A DNA stretch of 5,604 nt from Chloroflexota bacterium. GTDB taxonomy: Bacteria > Chloroflexota > Anaerolineae > Promineifilales > Promineifilaceae. Each line of letters opens with the position of its first letter. Within the stretch, counting starts at the first letter, position 1. The stretch is from NCBI GenBank assembly GCA_008501785.1, contig QQUD01000110.1:1-5604 (forward strand), read 5' to 3'. Under the pieces are notes generated by a model. It saw only the letters and a list, made by a program, of their open reading frames with translations. It had not been told where the DNA came from and did no database searches. Shown piece by piece: positions 1 to 5,399 of this stretch. A program made the translations under genes and the position numbers.

Positions 1-20
1 AATTTCATTTCCCGCTTACA

Positions 21-57
21 TCTGCGTTATTTGCGTCGTAATCTGCGTACTCTGCGG
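21..57. repeat. Short TCTGCGT-type intergenic repeat cluster
   Basis: Four related heptamers are seen: TCTGCGT (21-27), TTTGCGT (30-36), TCTGCGT (42-48) and TCTGCGG (51-57), with start-to-start spacings of 9, 12 and 9 bases. The cluster lies in non-coding DNA downstream of the minus-strand propeller gene, and it may continue to the left of the window. The unit resembles the TCTGTGT unit of the larger inverted repeat at 4416-4529, so both may belong to one loose family of intergenic repeats. No function can be read from it. The rest of 1-199 shows no gene and no convincing terminator for the minus-strand gene. Confidence 0.55.
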
Positions 58-199
58 TTAAGTCTTCCTCTGAAAGCTTATGGCTGCTCACGTAACTTAT
101 TCTATTGTAATGATCTGACCTAAAAACCACGAATTTTAGGATAATCGCACATTAGATTGTTTACGAATACCCCATTACGAATCCATATCCAATCGACTT

Positions 200-1678
200 T
201 TACTGATGGCTCCAGAAAGCAATCTCTCCATTCGTTAATGGCTGTAGGCGTCCGCCATTAACATTGAGAATGGCGATTATCTCTCGATTATCCATGATAA
301 ATGGCAACACCACGGCATCACTTTCAGGAGACCATATCTGATGGCTGAGGGAATATTGATTAAAAAAGGGCAAGAACTGTGTAAAAAAGATGCGAGAAAA
401 TTCAACCTTTTGCATCAGAATTTGACCGTTCCCTGTAGTTGTGTCAATCAAAACGATATCGAATTCTGGCCGACCAAATTGTTGAGCTGGTTTAAAGAAT
501 GCGCCCCGTTGCGGCGCTGCTGGCCGACTGGCATTTGCATCACTTGAACGGTTGCCTGCATAGCTCATATAAAGCAGATAACGGCCGCTTGGCGACCAAA
601 AGAAAGCCAATACAGGCTCACGACTCAATAATGTTACCTCGTTTGTTTCAGCGTCAATCATCTGCAAAGGCCCGACAAACCCCGTTCCTTCTGGCTGTGG
701 GTTATTAATAAAAGCAAGCTGATTTGCAACTGGACTCCACGACATCGCGGCGATACCGCCATGCGCTTCGCTAAATTGATCACCAGATGCCTGATTCGTG
801 ACCACAATGCGACTCCCCTTACGGGTTTCTTCAGCATATGCGACAAAACGGCCGTCTGCAGAAATTCCTGGCACCTGAAAATATCCAGGCGCTGCTAAAT
901 TATCGTCAGCAACGGCCCCGTCGGGTTCAACAAATGTAAGTTTTGCATCATCCCCAGCAAAACCAGTATGAACCAACATTTGACTGCTGTCAGGGTCCCA
1001 CGCCCAATAAAAGGGTCCGCCAGTCGTAATCATCTGACTATCTGAATCACCCCCTGAATCAACAACATGCAGCGCCATCGGCTCTCTGGGATGGCTGGCT
1101 AAAAATGAGATTTGCTGACTATCCGGGGACCAATAAATATAAAATGGAGACTCAGACCTGCTGCTATAAACTTCGACAACTTCCGCATCCGATTCATCAG
1201 CCAATACGTCGATGGTTGCCCCTTGTGAATCAACGCCAATGCTGGCGACCGACTCACCATCTGGCGACCAGGCAGGAAACACATAGCGACGATTCCCAGA
1301 AGTGAGGATATGCTCATCTTCGCCAGTGGGCGCGACGGTTCCGATACGTCCTTGCAGGTTGACAAACACGATACGGTTATTGACAAGAGGTGGTGACGTA
1401 GGCACTGGGGGAACAGTAGCCTCCATCAAAGCTTCTTCTTCTACTGTTTCTGTTGGCCGAATCTCAGCAGTTGGCTCAATTTCTTCTTGTATAGACGATT
1501 GGGTAATAGCAGAAACGGCCGTTTGCGACCGCCAAAATTGCCAAATCCAGAACATGCCTCCCACAGACGATCCCAACAAAGCAATAATCAAAATAAATGA
1601 GATTAATATCCACCAAAAACGCCGCTTCTTTTCCGGAGGTTCAGGGAGTGACACAGGTTCCTCAAATTCATTCCACAT
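200..1678 (-). CDS. Membrane-anchored TolB/PD40-like beta-propeller protein
   Basis: The product is 492 aa when started at the ATG at 1678. The N-terminus is short and cytoplasmic, with a KKRR cluster at about residues 17-20. One hydrophobic helix follows (about 21-49, FWWILISF...), so a signal anchor with the C-terminus outside is predicted. Residues about 50-99 form a Glu/Pro/Thr-rich linker. Seven WSPDG-like PD40 repeats follow: FPAWSPDG (134-141), IYWSPDS (181-187), WAWDPDS (225-231), ISADGR (272-277), SWSPVAN (313-319), FFWSPSGR (359-366) and QIWSPESD (447-454). The protein ends in IAFWSHQ, which looks like the first part of another repeat and could close the ring. Such propellers usually bind proteins or ligands and are not usually enzymes. 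A GTG at 1696 would add six residues, but the ATG has a better-placed AGGA site. It is divergent from the membrane-protein and kinase genes. The fold is well supported; the specific role is unknown. Confidence 0.85.
   Translation of the reverse strand: MWNEFEEPVSLPEPPEKKRRFWWILISFILIIALLGSSVGGMFWIWQFWRSQTAVSAITQSSIQEEIEPTAEIRPTETVEEEALMEATVPPVPTSPPLVNNRIVFVNLQGRIGTVAPTGEDEHILTSGNRRYVFPAWSPDGESVASIGVDSQGATIDVLADESDAEVVEVYSSRSESPFYIYWSPDSQQISFLASHPREPMALHVVDSGGDSDSQMITTGGPFYWAWDPDSSQMLVHTGFAGDDAKLTFVEPDGAVADDNLAAPGYFQVPGISADGRFVAYAEETRKGSRIVVTNQASGDQFSEAHGGIAAMSWSPVANQLAFINNPQPEGTGFVGPLQMIDAETNEVTLLSREPVLAFFWSPSGRYLLYMSYAGNRSSDANASRPAAPQRGAFFKPAQQFGRPEFDIVLIDTTTGNGQILMQKVEFSRIFFTQFLPFFNQYSLSHQIWSPESDAVVLPFIMDNREIIAILNVNGGRLQPLTNGEIAFWSHQ
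1513..1524. repeat. AACGGCCGTT palindrome, copy 1 (in propeller gene)
   Basis: AAACGGCCGTTT is a perfect 12-bp palindrome containing the 10-bp core at 1514-1523. On the minus strand it reads CAA ACG GCC GTT TCT (Q-T-A-V-S), at about residues 53-55 of the propeller protein, just after the membrane helix and before the acidic linker. It is one of four exact copies in the window. Confidence 0.75.
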
Positions 1679-1686
1679 GATAATTT

Positions 1687-1690
1687 TCCT
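1687..1690 (-). promoter_or_regulatory. Shine-Dalgarno site deciding the propeller start
   Basis: On the minus strand AGGA lies 8 bases upstream of the ATG at 1678. It falls inside the coding part of the alternative GTG start at 1696, which has no clear Shine-Dalgarno sequence of its own. This favours the ATG and a 492-aa product. Confidence 0.5.
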
Positions 1691-1807
1691 ATTCACACTA
1701 ATTCAACCAAAACATTAACCCGAGCATTTCACCCTAATTAAATTGTAACGTGATGGATCTAATCCAGAAGAAACTCTTAGCAATCGCCCATAAAACAACA
1801 ATTGTGT

Positions 1808-1813
1808 TAAAAT
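1808..1813 (+). promoter_or_regulatory. Possible -10 element for a leaderless transcript
   Basis: TAAAAT matches the sigma70 -10 consensus TATAAT at five of six bases and lies 7 bases before the ATG at 1821. No Shine-Dalgarno sequence is visible before that ATG. A transcript from this element would start at or next to the ATG. No convincing -35 hexamer is seen at 16-18 bases spacing, so the call is weak. The rest of the divergent intergenic region (1679-1807) shows no clear promoter for the minus-strand gene. Confidence 0.25.
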
Positions 1814-1820
1814 TTTGGCC

Positions 1821-2312
1821 ATGAGTCAGCAAGAAAAAACAACCAAAACAATAGAAAATTCATCACCAGAAAATGGACTATCCGGCTTCATTCGTGCTGC
1901 TGGCACGATACTTGCCGTTTCATATCCGGTATTAGCTTTATCAACTGGGTTTCGTGCCGTCTATCAACTTGTTTTGTTGGCGACTGGCAGCCGAACTGGC
2001 CCCTATGGGCCTTCTCTGTTAAGCGCGATTGCGGCACTATCCTATCTAATAGCAACCATTGGATTTACAGTACGAAAAAAATGGGCATGGCGCTTATCAG
2101 TTGGTGTACTGGGGTTTGAAACAGCAATGACATTAGTTATCGGCACATTAGGATTTATCTATCCTGACGTGATCGGCCGCACCGTCTGGCGTTCATTTGG
2201 TGCTGATTATGGCTTTTTCCCCCTTATCCAACCTATTCTGGGACTGGCCTGGCTCATGCATCCAACCACTTTAGAAGCCTACGAGATATCGAAAGGAAAA
2301 GGCGCAAAATAA
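1821..2312 (+). CDS. Small four-helix integral membrane protein, function unknown
   Basis: The product is 163 aa from the ATG at 1821. A TTG six bases upstream is in frame but less likely. The first 20 residues are polar and Gln/Lys/Thr/Glu-rich, so probably cytoplasmic. Hydrophobic stretches follow at about 23-53 (one long or two close helices), 65-83, 92-113 and 132-147, which gives about four membrane passes. The tail is short and basic (SKGKGAK). Positive residues at RKKW (85-88), between the second and third hydrophobic stretches, suggest that loop is cytoplasmic. No catalytic motif, signal peptide or cofactor site is seen. I do not recognise the family. The gene is divergent from the propeller gene and lies 157 bases ahead of the kinase gene, which has its own promoter. 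Coding potential is well supported by the continuous frame and the regular hydrophobic pattern; function cannot be assigned. Confidence 0.75.
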   Translation: MSQQEKTTKTIENSSPENGLSGFIRAAGTILAVSYPVLALSTGFRAVYQLVLLATGSRTGPYGPSLLSAIAALSYLIATIGFTVRKKWAWRLSVGVLGFETAMTLVIGTLGFIYPDVIGRTVWRSFGADYGFFPLIQPILGLAWLMHPTTLEAYEISKGKGAK

Positions 2313-2378
2313 TCAGTGCCTTAGTTAGGGGGAACAACAAATATTACACACACATTACAAATGGTTTACAAAATAATA

Positions 2379-2408
2379 TTGATTGGTTAACGGCCGTTCC
2401 CCTATAAT
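2379..2408 (+). promoter_or_regulatory. Sigma70-type promoter of the kinase gene
   Basis: A -35-like TTGATT (2379-2384, four of six consensus bases) is followed by an 18-base spacer and a perfect -10 TATAAT (2403-2408). Transcription would start near 2415, leaving a leader of about 55 bases before the kinase ATG at 2470. The spacer contains the palindrome AACGGCCGTT (2389-2398), which is where a repressor or spacer-binding activator could act. The hexamers are seen directly; promoter activity is inferred. Confidence 0.5.
2389..2398. repeat. AACGGCCGTT palindrome, copy 2 (in promoter spacer)
   Basis: This is an exact 10-bp palindrome in the intergenic region, lying wholly between the -35-like and -10 hexamers of the kinase promoter. 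It is the only one of the four exact copies outside a gene. It may be an operator, or simply one more copy of a dispersed palindrome. Confidence 0.7.
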
Positions 2409-2428
2409 AACCAAGACAATACCTACCT

Positions 2429-2456
2429 TTGCACCTTGCACCCTGCAACTTGCACC
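2429..2456 (+). repeat. TTGCACC heptamer tandem repeat in kinase leader
   Basis: Four 7-base units stand head to tail: TTGCACC (2429-2435), TTGCACC (2436-2442), CTGCAAC (2443-2449) and TTGCACC (2450-2456). Three are identical and one differs at two positions. The array would lie in the 5' untranslated leader of the kinase mRNA and ends 13 bases before the ATG. Heptameric arrays of this sort can change copy number between strains. No clear hairpin is formed. Confidence 0.65.
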
Positions 2457-2469
2457 TTCTGGAATTTAT

Positions 2470-4407
2470 ATGACATTTGAAATCGGAACGGCCGTTGGGT
2501 CGTACACAATCGAAGATAAATTAGGCCAGGGCGGCATGGCAACCGTCTACAAAGCATACCATGACCGACTCGACCGGCACGTCGCCATTAAAGTAATGCA
2601 TGCCGTCTTCAAAGACAACGACCAATTTTTGCGCCGCTTTTCTCGTGAAGCCAAAGTCGTGGCCAACTTAGAACATGCACACATCGTCCCTGTATATGAT
2701 TTTGCCGATCACGACGGCTATCCGTATCTGGTGATGCGCTTCATTGATGGGGAGACGCTTAAAGATCGGCTAGACAGTGGCACATTAGGCCGCACCGAAA
2801 TTTTACGGATTGCGCAAGCCTTAGCCGAAGCGCTTGATTACGCACACACACATGGCGTGCTGCATCGGGACATTAAGCCATCCAACATTTTGCTGACACA
2901 GGGTGGCGGCGTTTACATCACCGATTTTGGGCTGGCCCGCATTGCACAGGCCGGCGAATCAACCCTCTCGCAAGGTATGATCATGGGCACGCCCCAATAC
3001 ATCTCCCCGGAACAAGCCAAAGGGAATGTAGAACTTGATGGACGTGCGGATGTTTACTCATTCGGCATTATGCTTTACGAAATGGTTGCCGGACGCGTGC
3101 CGTTTCAATCAGATACAAGCTATTCAATCATTCATTCGCAAATTTTTGAGCCGCCGCCGCTGCCCAGTACGCTCAACGACAAAATCACGCCTGCCGTAGA
3201 GGAAGTGCTGCTGAAAGTTTTGAGCAAGGAACCGGATGACCGGCATGAAACGGCTGGCGAATTGGTCAACGCTTTTTCGGATGCACTAAATCGAATGCCA
3301 TCTGACATGGCTCCACGTGGTGCGGCAGTGCTGCCTGACTACACGCCTGCCGGCTTGACAAGACCGATTGCCCCGGAAGATGCACCAGCATTGACGGATT
3401 TGAGTGATGCGCCGAGTAGTGAGGAAACGGCCGTTTCCCCACCCCCCACTCAACGCCGCCCCGCCATCCTCATCGGTGCTGGCATCCTACTCGGTATGTT
3501 CATTTGTTTTGGCCTTGGATTCCTGCTCTTAAATGCGCGAAATAACAATGCGCAAGACACACCACTCACAGACACAACCACACAAATCGATGCGGTTGCA
3601 GACACTTCTGATAATGAACCCGACGATTTACCACCTACAGTAGAGGATCCACCACCACAGCCAGTTGATGACAATTCCCCGCCAACAAAAGAAGGGCCAA
3701 CACCTGAACAGCCACCAGAAGGGGCACCAGAACGACCGATTTTAGACAACGTCAACATACCCGACATCGGTTCCCTGTTAACCAAACAAATACGCCCAGT
3801 CGATGAACTGGAAAAGATGCACGAAGAACATCCTGAAAACGAATCAATTACTTTGGAACTGGCCGCGGCTTACATGAAAGAAGGACAACCCGACAAAGCG
3901 CGTGACATAGTTCATGACACCTTTGATCGGGTAAGAAAGCCAGTTGGGTTTTCAGTTGTTGGCGAACAACTTTTAGAGCAGCAGCAATACGAAATGGCTG
4001 AACTAATTCTCGAAGAGGGCTTGATGCGTTTCCAAACCGACACAAGCTTAAAACAATTGCTGATGATGGCTTATCTATTCAACGGCAAATCGGGCACAGA
4101 AATTGAAAATTATCTCGAAAGCCTCAAAAATAAACCTCACAACCCCACCACCGTTCATATTGGCAATGCGTACATTGCATTCACAAAAGACGATCCAGCA
4201 TTGGCATTGTCAATTGGTGAAGAAGCGCTAGAAAAACCGAACGTGCAATTTGCAGCAGACATGCTGTATGTAATGGGAAGATTTAATGTAGAACTTGATC
4301 AGCCCGATGCCGCACTCGAATTGTTTTCTACAGCACTTGAATATGAAGTTGCCCCGTGGCTTGCTACCCATATCGAAGCAGAAATTGTACAATTGGATCA
4401 ATCGTAA
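2470..4407 (+). CDS. Transmembrane Ser/Thr protein kinase with outside TPR-like domain
   Basis: The product is 645 aa and phosphorylates Ser/Thr on target proteins using ATP. Kinase domain, about 12-273: glycine loop GQGGMATV (19-26), VAIK lysine K41, probable helix-C glutamate E60, catalytic loop HRDIKPSN (132-139, D134), DFG (152-154), activation segment with T165 and T174, GTPQYISPE (173-181), DVYSFG (194-199) and R258. All key residues are present, and it is an RD kinase, so activation-loop phosphorylation is likely. A Pro-rich segment and one membrane helix follow (about 332-354), then a Pro/Asp/Glu-rich linker (355-425). Residues about 440-640 hold roughly five TPR-like helical pairs, for example LELAAAYMKEGQPDKARDIV and MLYVMGRFNVELDQPDAALE. 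These sit where PASTA domains stand in classic PknB. The frame opens at a TTG at 2383, but that stretch is promoter and repeat DNA. The ATG at 2470 has only a weak GGA and directly precedes the normal kinase N-terminus. Confidence 0.93.
   Translation: MTFEIGTAVGSYTIEDKLGQGGMATVYKAYHDRLDRHVAIKVMHAVFKDNDQFLRRFSREAKVVANLEHAHIVPVYDFADHDGYPYLVMRFIDGETLKDRLDSGTLGRTEILRIAQALAEALDYAHTHGVLHRDIKPSNILLTQGGGVYITDFGLARIAQAGESTLSQGMIMGTPQYISPEQAKGNVELDGRADVYSFGIMLYEMVAGRVPFQSDTSYSIIHSQIFEPPPLPSTLNDKITPAVEEVLLKVLSKEPDDRHETAGELVNAFSDALNRMPSDMAPRGAAVLPDYTPAGLTRPIAPEDAPALTDLSDAPSSEETAVSPPPTQRRPAILIGAGILLGMFICFGLGFLLLNARNNNAQDTPLTDTTTQIDAVADTSDNEPDDLPPTVEDPPPQPVDDNSPPTKEGPTPEQPPEGAPERPILDNVNIPDIGSLLTKQIRPVDELEKMHEEHPENESITLELAAAYMKEGQPDKARDIVHDTFDRVRKPVGFSVVGEQLLEQQQYEMAELILEEGLMRFQTDTSLKQLLMMAYLFNGKSGTEIENYLESLKNKPHNPTTVHIGNAYIAFTKDDPALALSIGEEALEKPNVQFAADMLYVMGRFNVELDQPDAALELFSTALEYEVAPWLATHIEAEIVQLDQS
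2487..2496. repeat. AACGGCCGTT palindrome, copy 3 (kinase N-terminus)
   Basis: This is an exact 10-bp palindrome, 98 bases from the promoter copy. It reads GGA ACG GCC GTT GGG (G-T-A-V-G), about residues 7-10 of the kinase, just ahead of the first kinase strand and outside the catalytic motifs. Confidence 0.7.
3423..3438. repeat. AACGGCCGTT palindrome, copy 4 (extended, before kinase membrane helix)
   Basis: GGAAACGGCCGTTTCC is a perfect 16-bp palindrome around the 10-bp core at 3426-3435, the longest of the four copies. It reads GAA ACG GCC GTT TCC (E-T-A-V-S) at about residues 319-323, in the low-complexity segment between the kinase domain and the membrane helix. Confidence 0.75.
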
Positions 4408-4415
4408 CTATTAAG

Positions 4416-4529
4416 AGTTACACAAAGTTACACAGAGAAGACACAGAGAGACACAGAGAAGAAAGAGAAAAATTAATCCTCTCTCTTTTCTCTGTGAAAC
4501 TCTGTATTTCTCTGTGTAACTCTGTGTTC
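4416..4529. repeat. Inverted repeat of 10-base CACAGAG/CTCTGTG units
   Basis: Left arm (4416 to about 4467): repeating units of about 10 bases, AGTTACACAA, AGTTACACAG and then CACAGAGA-type units starting at 4431, 4442 and 4452. Right arm (about 4481-4529): complementary units TCTGTGAAAC, TCTGTATTTC, TCTGTGTAAC and TCTGTGTTCC, exactly 10 bases apart. 4420-4439 pairs with 4508-4527 at 19 of 20 positions, and 4452-4460 pairs perfectly with 4488-4496. RNA could fold into a long hairpin of about 108 bases. It starts 9 bases after the kinase stop codon and ends 55 bases before tpiA. No T-tract directly follows, so it is not a standard intrinsic terminator. It may protect the kinase mRNA 3' end or be a small non-autonomous element. 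Confidence 0.75.
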
Positions 4530-4571
4530 CAACTCCCACCTGAATAGTTACCTTATTTTTTTATTTAGTTG

Positions 4572-4577
4572 AAGGAG
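4572..4577 (+). promoter_or_regulatory. Strong Shine-Dalgarno site of tpiA
   Basis: AAGGAG lies 7 bases before the ATG at 4585 and is the best ribosome binding site in the window. It fixes the tpiA start. No clear promoter is seen in the AT-rich stretch between the inverted repeat and this site. Confidence 0.8.
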
Positions 4578-4584
4578 ATGCGAC

Positions 4585-5337
4585 ATGAGAACCCCCATCA
4601 TTGCGGGTAACTGGAAAATGAACAAAACAGCAGAAGAAGCTGTTGAATTTGTACGTGAAATTCGTCATGCATTAAACAGCGTGAAAGGTGTCGAACGAGT
4701 CGTTTGCCCACCATTTATTGCAATTCCTGGTGTAGCTGATGCACTGAAAGGCACTGAAATTGGTGTTGGTGCGCAAAATATGCATTTTGCTGAAAGTGGT
4801 GCTTACACTGGCGAATGTGCGCCTAATATGATTAAACCCTACTGCCAATATGTAATTTTAGGCCATTCTGAACGACGTGAATACTTTGCCGAATCAGATG
4901 AAGGAGTAAATAAAAAGATCAAAGCTGCATTGGCACACGGATTGACCCCCATTGTCTGTGTTGGTGAAACACTTGAACAAAATGAAGCTGGCGAAACGCA
5001 TTCGTTTGTCAGTGGCCAAGTAAAAGCTGCATTTGAGGGCTTGACAGCCGAACAAATGGCAATTTGTGTGATTGCTTATGAACCCATTTGGGCGATTGGT
5101 ACCGGCAAATCTGCTACATCTGCACAGGCAGGCCAAATAATCGGCGTCACCGTGCGCGGTAGTGTTGCTGAAATGTTTGGCGAAGATGTTGCCCAGAAGG
5201 TACGCATCCAGTACGGTGGCAGCGTGAAACCAAATAACATCGTTGAATACATGGCTCACGCAGACATCGACGGCGCTCTTGTCGGTGGTGCTGCACTCAA
5301 AGCTGACTTTATCGACCTCGTTAAAGGTGCATTGTAA
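4585..5337 (+). CDS. tpiA: Triosephosphate isomerase
   Basis: This enzyme interconverts dihydroxyacetone phosphate and glyceraldehyde 3-phosphate in glycolysis and gluconeogenesis, in the cytoplasm and normally as a dimer. The product is 250 aa, the usual full length. Active-site residues are in place: N9 and K11 in GNWKMNK, catalytic His94 in GHSERR (93-98), catalytic Glu166 in [15 protein letters not shown] (164-178, which also forms mobile loop 6), and the phosphate-binding GGSVKP (211-216) and GGAAL (234-238). The ATG is preceded by AAGGAG at ideal spacing and the N-terminus matches the family, so the start is secure. It follows the kinase gene after 177 bases that hold the inverted repeat, and it ends in a strong hairpin that begins inside its stop codon, so it may be a single-gene unit. 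In many bacteria tpiA sits next to gap, pgk or secG; no such neighbour is seen here. Nothing suggests damage or a recent transfer. Confidence 0.98.
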   Translation: MRTPIIAGNWKMNKTAEEAVEFVREIRHALNSVKGVERVVCPPFIAIPGVADALKGTEIGVGAQNMHFAESGAYTGECAPNMIKPYCQYVILGHSERREYFAESDEGVNKKIKAALAHGLTPIVCVGETLEQNEAGETHSFVSGQVKAAFEGLTAEQMAICVIAYEPIWAIGTGKSATSAQAGQIIGVTVRGSVAEMFGEDVAQKVRIQYGGSVKPNNIVEYMAHADIDGALVGGAALKADFIDLVKGAL

Positions 5338-5386
5338 AAAATAAAATGATGGTGAGGTTGCACCTCACCATCATTTTATTTTTTTT
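5336..5386 (+). terminator. Perfect 23-bp intrinsic terminator after tpiA
   Basis: 5336-5358 pairs with 5362-5384 without a mismatch, around a TGC loop (5359-5361). The inner GC-richer core GATGGTGAGGT pairs with ACCTCACCATC, and the outer part is A-rich against T-rich. A run of eight T (5379-5386) ends it. The left arm begins within the tpiA TAA stop. With A-runs on one side and T-runs on the other it could work in both directions. Confidence 0.92.
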
Positions 5387-5388
5387 AC

Positions 5389-5392
5389 GGAG
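5389..5392 (+). promoter_or_regulatory. Shine-Dalgarno site of the HELSH membrane protein
   Basis: GGAG lies 7 bases before the GTG at 5400, and only 2 bases separate it from the T-run of the terminator. Another in-frame GTG at 5394 is too close to the site (1 base), so GTG 5400 is preferred. Confidence 0.55.
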
Positions 5393-5399
5393 TGTGATT

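Noticed and set aside
119..140. Small inverted repeat CCTAAAA/TTTTAGG as a terminator of the propeller gene
   Set aside because: It has only 7 AT-rich pairs and no T-tract follows on the minus strand, so it is too weak to call.
580..589. AACGGCCGCT as a further copy of the palindrome
   Set aside because: It has one mismatch and encodes Gly-Arg in a conserved WSPSGR propeller motif, so protein constraint explains it.
847..856. AACGGCCGTC as a further copy of the palindrome
   Set aside because: It has one mismatch and encodes Asp-Gly-Arg in a propeller repeat, in a different frame from the exact copies.
341..1718. Several plus-strand frames of 66-138 codons and short minus frames within the propeller gene
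   Set aside because: They lie antisense to or in other frames of a long gene with seven recognisable PD40 repeats. Their translations show no domain and most lack a ribosome binding site.
2429..2456. TTGCACC units as a CRISPR array
   Set aside because: The units are 7 bases with no spacers, far from CRISPR repeat-spacer structure, and no cas gene is nearby.
2383..2469. TTG start of the kinase frame at 2383, adding 29 residues
   Set aside because: The stretch contains the -10 hexamer, the palindrome and the heptamer repeat, and its translation is unlike a kinase N-terminus.
3450..4045. Minus-strand frames of 111 and 65 codons inside the kinase gene
   Set aside because: They are antisense to the linker and TPR-like part of the kinase. 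The Gly/Ser-rich translation merely mirrors the Pro-rich linker.
4356..4547. Plus-strand frame of 63 codons over the kinase end and the CACAGAG repeat
   Set aside because: It overlaps the kinase end out of frame and most of its translation comes from simple repeats. No start site signal is seen.
4894..5259. Minus-strand frame of 121 codons within tpiA
   Set aside because: It is antisense to a complete and conserved tpiA and has no recognisable motif.
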